From assembly GCA_013151015.1 (NCBI GenBank), contig JAADJA010000114.1, forward strand, positions 1 through 35,721: a stretch of 35,721 bases of DNA, in the 5' to 3' direction. How positions within the stretch are numbered: the stretch's first letter is position 1; every line of letters begins with the position of its first letter. The stretch is from Chlorobiota bacterium. Its GTDB lineage: Bacteria; Bacteroidota; Bacteroidia; Bacteroidales; JAADJA01. Under the pieces are notes generated by a model, which was given only the letters and a program-made list of their open reading frames with translations, was not told the origin of the DNA and searched no databases. Positions 7,395-17,245 of this stretch are shown here, piece after piece. Made by a program: the position numbers and the translations under genes.

Positions 7395-8414
7395 TCGATT
7401 TCCTGAATTAAACCTTCCAATTCATCTTCATCTATAATACTCTTATGTATTTTGGCAATCTTTCCCGATTTGTCAATTATCATGGTGGTTGGGTATTGAT
7501 GTACACCATATAGATAGAAAATCCCCCTTGCCATGGGAACTATCGTAAAGTCGAACTGTGTTTTTCTGAAAAATATGACCAAGTGGCTTTTAGGATCATA
7601 TGTAAACGCAAAAAACTCAATATCACTATTCTCCTTGAAATGTTCAACCATTTTGTTCAGTTCAGGGATTTCCTTTACACATCCACCGCAGGCAATAAAC
7701 CAAAAGTTGAATACCAGGACTTTCCCCCTTTTTTTCATTAAGATAAGCGAATCCCCATTGAAGTCAACAATAGAAAAACCGGGTGCAATATTGAATTTCG
7801 GCCTAATGTAGGGATTTCTTAAGTGTCATCTCAGGTCTTTCATATAATCTGACCGTGTTGTTTCCAAATAGCCCAAAGGTGTTTCAATTTGCTCTTTGGG
7901 GTTCTTTTCGATGGAAATTGCCAAACGATGGTAATCGTAATATTTCGATTTGGAATGGTATTCCAGTACAAAACCATTGATTGGCGTTCGTGGTGAATAA
8001 TGTACTTTTATTTGTTTTGTATAAAAAACAGTTACACTATCGGTCTCGGAAACGATTAAGGCCTTTCTGCTTTGATAACCAAGGATTTCCTTCTTATCGT
8101 TAAAATACAAAACCTTGTAAGTTGTGGTATCGGTTATTTCATGGAAATACTTTTTCTGGTCGAACATATTTTGATAATACATTCGCATTTTATTTGTTTT
8201 CGTATCGATAAACCAAAATGAACTGTCGTATTTATTCCACAGTTTTATCATTTCATTATCAACTAAAAAATATGTAGTATCTATGCCATTATAATCTTTT
8301 TCCCTGAAGTCAATGTTTGTTATTGCGATAGGTTACTTTGAGCCTTTCCTGGGCTTTTATGTCCATCGAAAACACAATAGCCAAAATTGCTGAAGTCAAT
8401 ATTATTTTACGCAA
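7376..8414 (-). pseudogene. Broken secreted TlpA-type thioredoxin gene (frameshift plus in-frame TGA)
   Basis: One gene is recognisable in three pieces. A signal peptide (KIILTSAILAIVFS, ending near KAQ) starts at about 8414, probably from TTG. The frame is then lost near 8325-8335, and a domain of about 165 residues continues in the new frame from a stop at 8333-8335 to a TGA at 7826-7828. Immediately after that TGA, in the same frame, follows a typical TlpA domain: APGFSIVDFNG, FNFWFIACGGC with a CxxC-type CGGC site, and the cis-proline region YPTTMIIDKSGK, ending at 7376. The middle domain looks like the beta-rich lipoprotein-sorting-like domains often fused to TlpA in Bacteroidetes (inference). 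Two independent lesions argue for a pseudogene. A 120-aa protein from ATG 7738 could still be made, but would lack the signal peptide. Confidence 0.8.
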
Positions 8415-8428
8415 TGCATTTTCTTTGC

Positions 8429-8459
8429 AAAAAAAATCCCGGCACAATGGCCAGGATTT
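8429..8459 (-). terminator. Rho-independent terminator of tonB
   Basis: Read on the minus strand, the stem AAATCC/GGATTT (with one C-A mismatch, then GGC/GCC) and a 6-nt loop are followed by eight T. It lies 20 bp after the tonB stop. Confidence 0.75.
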
Positions 8460-8479
8460 ATATATGGATTTAGAAAAGT

Positions 8480-9160
8480 TTAATTCAGTTTAAAGAGTAT
8501 GGGCATATTGAACTGTACCCTTACCGATTTTCCCCTTTGTTTTCCTGGGACCCATTTCGGCATGTTCTTTATGACCCTCACAGCTTCTTCGTCACAACCA
8601 CCGCCAATTCCACGGAGTATCTTCACATCGGTCACCCGTCCATCGGTCTCAACAACAAAGGTGACGAACACACGTCCCTGGATTCCGCTTTCACGGGCTA
8701 TGGTTGGGTATTTGATATTTGCGTTCAGGTATTTGATACGGGCTGCATCTCCTCCCGGAAAAGTAGGCATGGATTCAACCACGGTAAAAATCTGAGCTTC
8801 TTCTTGCTCTTCTTCCGGTTCTTCAACGGGGATATACTCTTCCACTTCCGTTTCCTGGTCAGCTTCCACATCAATTTCTATTTCATCCTCTATTTCCACA
8901 TCGTCCTCAACGATTTCGATGATCGTGGTTTGCTGTGGTGGTTTGGGTGGTGGTGGGGGTTTTTCCTGTTGTGTGATTTCCACCATCTCTTCTTCTGTAT
9001 TGTCAACGGACATGTTCATAAGGGATATTTCCTGTTTTTCGTAACTTTTCCACTCAAAGGCAACTAATACAAACGCCAGTGCAAGGACAAGCCCGATTTC
9101 GGTAAATAACATTTTTCTCCTTTCGAGGTCAGCTTTTGGGGATTTCTTTTTATCTATCAT
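8480..9160 (-). CDS. tonB: TonB-family energy transducer
   Basis: TonB links the proton motive force at the inner membrane (ExbB/ExbD) to outer-membrane receptors. The 226-aa protein has one N-terminal membrane segment (about 18-36), a short proline run PPPPPKPP (67-74), a very acidic periplasmic spacer (about 84-125) instead of the usual long Pro-Lys stretch, and a TonB C-terminal domain (about 130-226) with FPGG and YPTIARESGIQGRVFV. It has its own promoter at 9215-9245 and a terminator. Bacteroidetes have several TonB paralogs, so the receptor it serves cannot be told from here. Confidence 0.9.
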   Translation of the reverse strand: MIDKKKSPKADLERRKMLFTEIGLVLALAFVLVAFEWKSYEKQEISLMNMSVDNTEEEMVEITQQEKPPPPPKPPQQTTIIEIVEDDVEIEDEIEIDVEADQETEVEEYIPVEEPEEEQEEAQIFTVVESMPTFPGGDAARIKYLNANIKYPTIARESGIQGRVFVTFVVETDGRVTDVKILRGIGGGCDEEAVRVIKNMPKWVPGKQRGKSVRVQFNMPILFKLN

Positions 9161-9214
9161 TTGAAATGTATTTTTGTGTTTGATTCAAAAATAATCGACT
9201 TAATTTTTAGGGCG

Positions 9215-9245
9215 CTAAATTACAAAAAATTAATGGAAAAATCAA
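9215..9245 (-). promoter_or_regulatory. tonB promoter
   Basis: Minus strand: -33 TTG (9243-9245), 20-bp spacer, -7 TAATTTAG (9215-9222), a 7/8 match to TAnnTTTG. Confidence 0.55.
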
Positions 9246-9322
9246 TTAATCATTAGTGGAATTAACGGCGTATTGAAATTCATTATTGCAACCATTGCCC
9301 GAACTTCATGGAAAGCTGGGTT

Positions 9323-9703
9323 CTAAGCCTCAATCAGTTCCTTATAGGCAGCGGCATCCAAAAGATCGTCCAGTTGTCCGGCATCGGCTATTTTCAGCTT
9401 AATGATCCATCCTTCACCGTAAGGGTCTTTGTTTACTAGTTCGGGAGTCGATTCAAGTTCCTCGTTAAAAGCAACTACTTCGCCCGCTACCGGCATAAAC
9501 ATATCTGAAACGGTTTTTACGGCTTCGATGGTTCCAAAAGTTTCATCTTTGTCCAGGTTTTCGCCTTCTGTTTCCACCTCAATAAAGACAATGTCGCCCA
9601 ATTCTTTCTGGGCAAAGTCCGTGATGCCGATGGTGGCTTCATCACCTTCTACGTTCAACCATTCATGGTCTTTTGTGTATTTTAAATTATCGGGTATGTT
9701 CAT
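9323..9703 (-). CDS. gcvH: Glycine cleavage system H protein
   Basis: GcvH carries the aminomethyl group on a lipoyl arm between the P, T and L proteins of glycine cleavage. The 126-aa protein has the normal length, begins with the KYTKDHEW motif, and has the lipoylation lysine Lys63 within [14 protein letters not shown]. The other gcv genes are not nearby; a lone gcvH beside sprA is the usual Bacteroidetes arrangement. The 160 bp between gcvH and tonB hold no gene; the VanZ-like gene often found after gcvH in Flavobacterium is absent. Confidence 0.96.
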   Translation of the reverse strand: MNIPDNLKYTKDHEWLNVEGDEATIGITDFAQKELGDIVFIEVETEGENLDKDETFGTIEAVKTVSDMFMPVAGEVVAFNEELESTPELVNKDPYGEGWIIKLKIADAGQLDDLLDAAAYKELIEA

Positions 9704-9727
9704 ATTGCTTTGTTTTTAAGAATGTCC

Positions 9728-9759
9728 CAAAAGTAGTAAATAATAATTTTAAAAAGCAA
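9728..9759 (-). promoter_or_regulatory. gcvH promoter
   Basis: Minus strand: TTG (9757-9759), 21-bp spacer, TACTTTTG (9728-9735), an exact TAnnTTTG match, in the sprA-gcvH gap. gcvH can therefore be transcribed apart from sprA. Confidence 0.6.
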
Positions 9760-9795
9760 GGGGAAATGCTAAATTTATTTGCAAAATTATCAACT

Positions 9796-12700
9796 CTATT
9801 GTGCCAACGAGAAACGCAGGCTGATACCCCCATTGGTAGTGGAATTACGGTATTGCGAAGGAAGGAACGGATTGTTGATGATTTTGTCGAAAAACAACCT
9901 GATTGTCAGGCTCTGGCTCATCATATAATCAATGGAGGTTTTGATGGATACCACTTTTTGCCCGGCGGAAATCTGGTCAAGGTCGGTATCGATGCTCCTT
10001 AACACCGTTTTGTTTGTCCGTATGGAAAGGTCGCCTTTCAGGTTTAAATCGCTTTTAAATGTACGGCTGTTTTTTCCGCCCATGGAACCAAAGGAAATGG
10101 GGACCTCCTTGAAACGGTAGCCCAATCCAATAACAAACTCATCGCTTGTGATTTCGGTCAATTGGTTATTGGCAAAACTCATGGTCAGGTTCCTTGATTT
10201 TTTGATTTCGATCTTGGCGAGAAGGCTATTCTGCATGGTCATGTCAAAATTGATCAAAGGGGCAAATTGTTCCGTGATCGAAACCACGGCATAATTGTTC
10301 TCGGGAAAGTAATCCCCGTTGTTTGGGTTAAAGACAGTAGGGTAGAGGACACCATTGATGTTGTCACCATCAAAATTGATATTGGAATTGAAGGAGCCAA
10401 TTGCATAGGTCGATCTATAGGAATGGTTAATTGTGAACGATTTGAAAAACTGCCTGAAAAACGGGATTTTCGAAAGGCCGGCATAAGATACCCTCCAGTT
10501 TGGCAAAGGGATCCTCAATATGGGGTCGAGGGTTACGTTGGAGGCATTTTTCCCTGAATAGGCTGCCAGGAAGGCGGGCAACAATACATATTGTGAATTA
10601 GGCCCGTAACCCTGTGGGTAACCGGTGGTATCAACAATAGGGATGTCCCGTGGATCATCAAGGGCTATGCGCCTGGCAACTTCAAGACGGCTGTTTTTCA
10701 ATTCCTCAAAATACTTGGATTTGTCGTTTGCGATGGAACCCCCAAAGGCCGTTCCCCACGAAATAAACGAAATGGAATAAGAGCCCGTTAAGGTTGCACT
10801 GTTTTCCACAAAATCATTGGCAGTTGTATCATATACATAATATGACTGTAAATTCGTGGAATAATTCCTGTCTGCCGTAATATCTATTTTAAAGCCTTTG
10901 ATGGGTTCCAGTGTAGCCCTGAGGTTCATCGTTTCAGAGAAACTTTTTCCGTAGGCAGTGTTCAAACGCAGGCTGTTGCTAAGCCATCCTTCATTGTTGA
11001 AATAACTTGGGTCATTGGGTTGAAAGCCAAAGATGAAAGGCAGTCCCGGAGCATCCGCACCCCAATGGTTCCCGATAAATCCCGGTTCGGGCATGAAGCC
11101 AGGCAAGTTGGTCCCGTTGTTTTGCGAATACTGCACGGTTACTTTTTTAACGCTCATCAACAACTTGAAAAAGGATTCGTAAGCAATTTTCCCATAATTC
11201 ACTTTTGGTTTTTTGTTTAAAGAGTCAGCCGCATTGGGGTTGTTCTTGTCGGTTGGTTTCCTTTTGGGTTGTTTTTTCTTTCTTTTTGGTTTGTTTATGT
11301 TCTTCAAAAATGGAAAGCTGTTATAAATCTTGTTAAAATCGGCATTGCCGTTCAGGCTGATGTTCTGGTTGTTCCCTATTGAATTCCCCAGTTCCTGTTG
11401 TAGGCTTACCGGTGAAGCGTTCCAGTTGTACGCTACCTGATAACCTGCCTGTGCCGTCAACCATCCCAACAATGGGAATTTATTGATGGGGATATTGTAG
11501 TTGATGCCCAGGTTTTGTGTATATCTGCTTTTTGTCCCTCCCCTCATGATTTCATCCTTAACGCGTTGTTGTTTTTCCTCGGGTGTGATAACAAAAACTT
11601 CCCCGCCGATCTTCCCATTGAACAATTCTTTGTTTGATTCAGGGAATTCATTGATAAAACTGTTGGCGTTCGCCGTAAAAGTCAATGAAAGCGATTTTGC
11701 AAGGTCGAATTTTAAATCGTACATCCGGTTCCAGTCCCATGATTTGTCATAATTTTGAGGAGGGTCCACCAGATTCCCAAAACTCTTGTTCCTCATTTTC
11801 TTGGTGCTGTAAAACCTGTTCATATCTGTTCGGAAGGAGAACATTTTTGGCAACAGGTAAAAGTTGAAGTCCTTAATAAGCAGCAATGCCCTTGATTTGG
11901 AAATAAAACCGATTTTTTCAAAGGGTTTATAATTCTTTGGGCTGGTATTGTAGTTATAGCCCAGGCCTCCCACGTAGTTCTGTCGCAGGTTGCGTTCTAT
12001 ATCGATATTTCGGTGGTATTCCTCGGAATAGGAATAGGATACGTTGAAATTCTCGATATCATAAATCCTGGATTTTGATTGGGCCCCCACCTTGTCCTTT
12101 CGAACATTCATGAAATTGATGTTTTTCCGTTGGGTATAATCCAGGGTAAGCCTTTTGAGCGAATCCTTTGATTCCTTTAATTCATAGGAATCCAATACAT
12201 CGTCCATGATCAGGTCAGGGTCCAGGGGATTGTATTCGGGCTTTATCCTTGCTTCTGAATAATCGAAGTGCATGGGGATTTTAACGCCTGTTTTTTCCTT
12301 GAAAAATTTTCCGAGTTCCAGGTTGGTGGCAATATCAAATTGAGAAACGGCTTCCAATTGGATATCCGTTATTTTTGTGTCGATACTGGCAAACCAGGGC
12401 GAGCTGTAGGTCCCTGAAACGGCGAGGTTCCCAAAGTCGGCCAGGTTCATGGATACCCTTCCCGTGGTTGCCCAGCCCGATTTCTGGTTAAAATCGGTCA
12501 ACCTTAATTCGTTCACCCAAATCTCGGCACATTTTGGTTCGCCGTCATCATCGGGATTGGCCGTGGTTTTTTTCGGGTTCCTGATACCGATCATCATGGT
12601 TTGCACATCGCTGATGGTTGGCGACCCCAAAACCGTTACTTTGTTCTTCCCATCATATGAAATGAAAGGGAAGCTAAGGCTTACCTGCGATCCCGGTTGT

Positions 12701-15700
12701 CGCATTGCAGTATTTCGCTGAAGTTTGAAATCGGCCAATCGCTGTAAGTCAATATCAAATTCATTGGAAACGGGCCATACAGCTTGCGGGTCACTTTCAT
12801 ACCAGTTCGTGAAACTTAGGGGGATTTCATATTCGTAATAATTTTGGGTAAAGTCGGAACCTATCCGTAAAAAGATGGTCAGGTCACCATATTTAAGCAC
12901 ATCATCTTCTTTCGATTTTTCGGCATGGACAAACATCCTAAGTTTCTTGAATTGCCTGAAATCAAATTCAGCCGTTTTGTAAGCGGCCGCAACATCACCG
13001 TCAACCAAGTCGCAGATATCCATCACCATGGACTGTTCGTTCAAACGGGTAAGGTTGGTCGTTCCGATATTTATTTCCTGTTCAATTCCGGGAGGGATGA
13101 CATATTTAATGGGGATACGGTTTGCATTTTCTTCAACGTTGACGGCGGAGAGGTCAAAAACCTTTGAGTTGGTCGTGGAGTTGGGGATATATTCACCGGG
13201 AGCCAATAAATCCTCGCTTGCCGGGTATCTCCTCCATTCGCCCCTTACCAGGTCGAGGGTTGCAAAACGGAGCACAACGGGTGTGCTGAAATTTTTCATG
13301 AACATCCGCATAAACCGGATCGACCTGAAATCGGTTATACTGCCCACGGTTTTTTCAGGTTCCCTGATGGGCACTTTGAACTGGTACCATTTCACCGATC
13401 CCGTTTCCCCGTTTGCAAGAGGGATGCCCACAGCTTCGCGCATATCGGTGATGAAGTTTTCGCCCACGTTCATTTTGTTGGGCCTCAACTGTATCCGGTA
13501 CTGGAAATAGCGTTCGCCTTCGTTCAGGGTATTGTCGCCGTTAAGGTCTTCCATGTTTGGCTGCCGGGTGTTTCCATCATATACGCCGCCTTCGTTGTTT
13601 TCCGGTGAGTTGCCCTCGGGGCCGGTGTATTGTTTATACCTTTCCAACACACTGCTGTACTTATTGTCAATGTCATAATCATCGCCCCGGTAATTATGGA
13701 AATTGTCAGAAGAAGGGTCTGCAAAAGCATCCAGATAAGCTTGTGATCCCGGGCCGAAAGCTGCTTCCATCCGGTCAAGATAATCGGTACTGTAAGGCGA
13801 AAGTGATTCACTGGAAAAGAAACTCCTTTCATCAATATCCCTCAAACCATCATACCCAACATCCTGTAAGGCCCTGGCACCGGGTTCGTTTGAAAAGGAT
13901 TGCACCAGGTCAAGTTTGTTGGGCACGCGTCCCCAACTTGTAGTGTCAAAATCATCAATGGTCGGGTTTTCGGTAATGGGAAGCCCATGCTCGTAAGCTT
14001 TTCTTGAATCTTTCAGCACATCTTCGGAAACATCGCCAAGGTTAAAATAAAGGTCTCCACCACTTCCGTCATTTTCCGAATCTTCTGCAAAGGGGTCCAT
14101 CACCCAAAACTCAATGTACTCGATATTTGCGGCTTCAAAGTCCGAAGTCTCTATTTTCCGCATCATGCCGCCCCACCGTGATTGCGGGTCGTTGAGTTTT
14201 CCATCAGGGGTAAGTCCTGCGGAAATATTGGTGGGTGTTACGTCGTAGTTATAGGGCCCTTTGGTATCAGGGTAATAAGCAACGTTCAACACGCCGATGT
14301 TTGTCGGTGTTCCGTTGGGGATATCCCTGTTCGGGAAAACTTCAGTTTCGAGTATCTGCCTTACATAATTATCTGATAACTCGTCATTCGAAATATTCTC
14401 CGGCCTGATGTTGCTGTTCCTGTCGTAAAACACACTTGGGTCGATGGTGTACCAACTCATCTTTGCACGGTTGTAACCATATGCAAGGCTTGTGTCCTGC
14501 GCTTCAGGAAAGAGGTTGTCCTGGAACTGTGGTGTACTTGCCAGGAACCAGGTGCCGAAATTCCGCATGTCGATGGTTGATTTGGTCCCTTCAAAGTCAT
14601 CAATATACGAAGTCCCTGTTTTGCCGACCGCTTTGGCGTGGCCGGGGATAAAATGGGCAAATTCGCCGTCAACGGCAATATTGGATTTGGCAGATGTGCT
14701 GATGAACGGCAGTGCGTCCACCAGTTTGGTAATAAACCTCGACTCGGTCTGGTAGCTGTAATCCATCCCCCAAATCGTATTGGAAATAGGGTCGTTGCCA
14801 TAATTTACTTTTTGGGTAAGTGGCCTTTCGCTAAGGTTCAGTATCGTTCCGCCCAAATGGAAATCGCGGCTCACATCGTAATCAACATGTGCGCCCATCA
14901 ACCGCTTGGTCTGTATGCTGAACATGCTGTTGCTCTCCAGTTTTACATTGATGGGCGTACCTGAATTCAAAATTCCCTCGTTTATGATTTTCACCCTTCC
15001 CAAGGTATAATCAACGGTATAGTCCACATTTTCGGAAAGTGGGACACCACCTGCCGTTACCGTAACCGAACCCTGAGGGACGTTCAGGGCATTCAATGAG
15101 ATTTCGGAGCCCGACTGGGATTTATAATAACCCGAAATCAGGAATTTGTTTTTCTCGGCATATTGTTCTGCCCCTGTTTTCGTGAGGGTGTAGAGCGAAT
15201 CGTAGCCATATTTTTCGGCCAGATCGGAAAATCCTAGTTTGTTCAACGTATCACTTAAATAAGAGCCAAAAGGTTCAAGGACCGTGAAGAAAACCCGACC
15301 GTTGGCTGAGTTGATGGTCCCGCCCTGTGTTGTGGCATTATCCAAAAAGTCGAACACGGCATCGGGGACGGGGTTCACCTGTGCATTCAAATTATCGAGG
15401 TTGAATACCTGGATCAAAGGTTCGCCTTTAAATGGGCCTTCCTCAAAATAACCTGTCGGGACACCGTTTTCATCACCCGAGTATAAAATGTTCAGGGTGA
15501 AATCATCCCGGTTTACCTGGTAAGCACTCAGGGAATAAACGTTTTTCATCATCAGGTCCCAAATAGGGTTGAGGGTGTTCACATGGGTACTCCTCAATAA
15601 TTTCATGATCAACGCATCCTGCCCGGTAATCCCTTCATCCGAAAACTCACCCACCTGGAAAATGAGGGAATCAAAGCCAATAACCTGATATTGGTAAGCA

Positions 15701-17148
15701 ATGGCAAGGGTTTGGTTTTCGTTTAGAGTGGTGTTCAACGAAATAAAACCAAGCTTGCTGTTATAAGTATATTCAGAAGGGCTAAGTTTCCGGGCCAATT
15801 CCACTTTGTCAAAATCCTCACCGGGCAAAAAGCCTTTGCTCAAGAGGTAGTTGTTGATACCGTTCATGTTGCGCACCCTTGATGAGTCAAGGATGGCTGA
15901 TACGCCAGTCGAACTGAAGAACAGGTTGTTCGATCTCGTGTCGGGGAAATTTGCACCTTGGTAATTGGAAGGTTGTATGGTGTTTTTGTAAATATTTGAA
16001 GGATCGAATTCAGCAAGGTCGTTAAAGGCAACGATATTTCTGTTTTGGGTAACCGCCGACCCGATATTGGTGACCCAGACCTCGATCTTCGTAATATTGA
16101 TGTTGGAGGTAACAATGGGGAGATCGGCCAGGGCCCGCTCGTAATTTTCCCTGAAGAAATGGGCAATAAAGAAGTGCTTATCGGATTCGTATTCATCGGC
16201 CCTCAGCAAAAAATCATGGGTCTGTGCCCCGCCCTGAACCGTGATATTTGAGGTTTCGCTTTCCTGTTCCGAAAAAATACTGGTAACGGTCACTTTTCCA
16301 AAACGCATCTTTGTTTTAATACCGAACAAACTCTGGCTTCCTGTGATCAAGGTACTGTTAAGTGGAAGGTTTACGTCGCCGGCCTCCACCAGTTGCAGAA
16401 TCTCATCTTCATCGCCTTCGTAACGGAGGTTGAGCTTGTTCTCAAAATCAAAAGTCGCTTCCGTATTGTAATTGGTACGGAACTCGATTTTGTCACCGAT
16501 CTTGGCGATGACGTTCATTTGGATATTTTCCTGGAAATCGAAGTTCACCTGCCTTCGCTGTCGGACATCGAGCGTGGGGTCGTCGCGGCTATTTCCGATA
16601 ACCCCAAAAATCAATTCCACCGAACCTGAGGGCCGGATGTCGATGGTATGCCCGCCAAAGATGCGGTCAAAGGCTTTTCCCCCAATATATATAGAAGGGA
16701 TGATCCCGCTGCGGGAACCTACGCCGGAAGCTTTGGCACGTTCGCGCCAATAATCTTTCACTGAATTTTTAAGGTCGTAATCCCGGTAATCGTCCAGGGT
16801 CATGTAGGTAGGGGAGCGGTAGTCTATTTCATCCCCTATTTTGTGTTCCAGCATATATTCGCCCGTTTCGGGGTCGTAGGTCACATCGGATTTAACGTTT
16901 TCGGGTTGGTTCAGGAAAAGGGGATTGGTGTTTTCGTTTCCGGTGTAGGGGAATTGCTCTTCGTCAGGGACATAGGGCATGTTCAAATGTTGGACAGTGT
17001 CCGGTGAAAGGCTGTCGGGCGGAAATAAAAACTTGTCAACCCGGTAATGGTTGTCCCGAATATTTTCCCCCTCCGACGAAAACCCAAAAGCCACGGAAAA
17101 TGAAAGAAAAAACAATAAAGTCAAACTATTTCCAATAAACCTCTCCAA
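9796..17148 (-). CDS. sprA: Type 9 secretion outer-membrane translocon SprA (Sov)
   Basis: SprA is the giant outer-membrane beta-barrel pore through which type 9 secretion substrates leave the cell; it is needed for gliding in gliding species. At 2450 aa it is in the usual size range. It opens with a signal peptide (about residues 1-22, hydrophobic LTLLFFLSFSVAFG). The N-terminal part has the characteristic GGKAFDRIFGGHTIDIRPSG and GKTGTSYIDDFEGTKS segments, and the C-terminus ends in alternating aromatic beta strands. No ATG is available near the signal peptide, so the start is TTG at 17148. It lies 97 bp after ruvA and is probably co-transcribed with it. The single frame is open over 7.3 kb, so the gene is intact. 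Confidence 0.96.
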   Translation of the reverse strand: MERFIGNSLTLLFFLSFSVAFGFSSEGENIRDNHYRVDKFLFPPDSLSPDTVQHLNMPYVPDEEQFPYTGNENTNPLFLNQPENVKSDVTYDPETGEYMLEHKIGDEIDYRSPTYMTLDDYRDYDLKNSVKDYWRERAKASGVGSRSGIIPSIYIGGKAFDRIFGGHTIDIRPSGSVELIFGVIGNSRDDPTLDVRQRRQVNFDFQENIQMNVIAKIGDKIEFRTNYNTEATFDFENKLNLRYEGDEDEILQLVEAGDVNLPLNSTLITGSQSLFGIKTKMRFGKVTVTSIFSEQESETSNITVQGGAQTHDFLLRADEYESDKHFFIAHFFRENYERALADLPIVTSNINITKIEVWVTNIGSAVTQNRNIVAFNDLAEFDPSNIYKNTIQPSNYQGANFPDTRSNNLFFSSTGVSAILDSSRVRNMNGINNYLLSKGFLPGEDFDKVELARKLSPSEYTYNSKLGFISLNTTLNENQTLAIAYQYQVIGFDSLIFQVGEFSDEGITGQDALIMKLLRSTHVNTLNPIWDLMMKNVYSLSAYQVNRDDFTLNILYSGDENGVPTGYFEEGPFKGEPLIQVFNLDNLNAQVNPVPDAVFDFLDNATTQGGTINSANGRVFFTVLEPFGSYLSDTLNKLGFSDLAEKYGYDSLYTLTKTGAEQYAEKNKFLISGYYKSQSGSEISLNALNVPQGSVTVTAGGVPLSENVDYTVDYTLGRVKIINEGILNSGTPINVKLESNSMFSIQTKRLMGAHVDYDVSRDFHLGGTILNLSERPLTQKVNYGNDPISNTIWGMDYSYQTESRFITKLVDALPFISTSAKSNIAVDGEFAHFIPGHAKAVGKTGTSYIDDFEGTKSTIDMRNFGTWFLASTPQFQDNLFPEAQDTSLAYGYNRAKMSWYTIDPSVFYDRNSNIRPENISNDELSDNYVRQILETEVFPNRDIPNGTPTNIGVLNVAYYPDTKGPYNYDVTPTNISAGLTPDGKLNDPQSRWGGMMRKIETSDFEAANIEYIEFWVMDPFAEDSENDGSGGDLYFNLGDVSEDVLKDSRKAYEHGLPITENPTIDDFDTTSWGRVPNKLDLVQSFSNEPGARALQDVGYDGLRDIDERSFFSSESLSPYSTDYLDRMEAAFGPGSQAYLDAFADPSSDNFHNYRGDDYDIDNKYSSVLERYKQYTGPEGNSPENNEGGVYDGNTRQPNMEDLNGDNTLNEGERYFQYRIQLRPNKMNVGENFITDMREAVGIPLANGETGSVKWYQFKVPIREPEKTVGSITDFRSIRFMRMFMKNFSTPVVLRFATLDLVRGEWRRYPASEDLLAPGEYIPNSTTNSKVFDLSAVNVEENANRIPIKYVIPPGIEQEINIGTTNLTRLNEQSMVMDICDLVDGDVAAAYKTAEFDFRQFKKLRMFVHAEKSKEDDVLKYGDLTIFLRIGSDFTQNYYEYEIPLSFTNWYESDPQAVWPVSNEFDIDLQRLADFKLQRNTAMRQPGSQVSLSFPFISYDGKNKVTVLGSPTISDVQTMMIGIRNPKKTTANPDDDGEPKCAEIWVNELRLTDFNQKSGWATTGRVSMNLADFGNLAVSGTYSSPWFASIDTKITDIQLEAVSQFDIATNLELGKFFKEKTGVKIPMHFDYSEARIKPEYNPLDPDLIMDDVLDSYELKESKDSLKRLTLDYTQRKNINFMNVRKDKVGAQSKSRIYDIENFNVSYSYSEEYHRNIDIERNLRQNYVGGLGYNYNTSPKNYKPFEKIGFISKSRALLLIKDFNFYLLPKMFSFRTDMNRFYSTKKMRNKSFGNLVDPPQNYDKSWDWNRMYDLKFDLAKSLSLTFTANANSFINEFPESNKELFNGKIGGEVFVITPEEKQQRVKDEIMRGGTKSRYTQNLGINYNIPINKFPLLGWLTAQAGYQVAYNWNASPVSLQQELGNSIGNNQNISLNGNADFNKIYNSFPFLKNINKPKRKKKQPKRKPTDKNNPNAADSLNKKPKVNYGKIAYESFFKLLMSVKKVTVQYSQNNGTNLPGFMPEPGFIGNHWGADAPGLPFIFGFQPNDPSYFNNEGWLSNSLRLNTAYGKSFSETMNLRATLEPIKGFKIDITADRNYSTNLQSYYVYDTTANDFVENSATLTGSYSISFISWGTAFGGSIANDKSKYFEELKNSRLEVARRIALDDPRDIPIVDTTGYPQGYGPNSQYVLLPAFLAAYSGKNASNVTLDPILRIPLPNWRVSYAGLSKIPFFRQFFKSFTINHSYRSTYAIGSFNSNINFDGDNINGVLYPTVFNPNNGDYFPENNYAVVSITEQFAPLINFDMTMQNSLLAKIEIKKSRNLTMSFANNQLTEITSDEFVIGLGYRFKEVPISFGSMGGKNSRTFKSDLNLKGDLSIRTNKTVLRSIDTDLDQISAGQKVVSIKTSIDYMMSQSLTIRLFFDKIINNPFLPSQYRNSTTNGGISLRFSLAQ

Positions 17149-17245
17149 ACAAATAGTCTTTATAAAAATTAGAAAACTTTGAACAACAACCTGGATCTCC
17201 CAGAAATAGCCATGTCGTTCAAAGAGTTAATAATCAGTCTTATTA

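Noticed and set aside
7826-7828. In-frame TGA in the thioredoxin gene as a selenocysteine codon
   Set aside because: The TGA falls in a linker, not at the CGGC active site, no SECIS-like hairpin is evident after it, and a separate frameshift upstream shows the gene is broken.
8251-9323. A VanZ-like gene expected after gcvH
   Set aside because: The 160-bp gcvH-tonB gap has stops in all minus-strand frames and no VanZ-like sequence.
9932-16753. Many plus-strand frames inside sprA
   Set aside because: They are antisense shadows of the intact 2450-codon gene, with no motif or start signal of their own.
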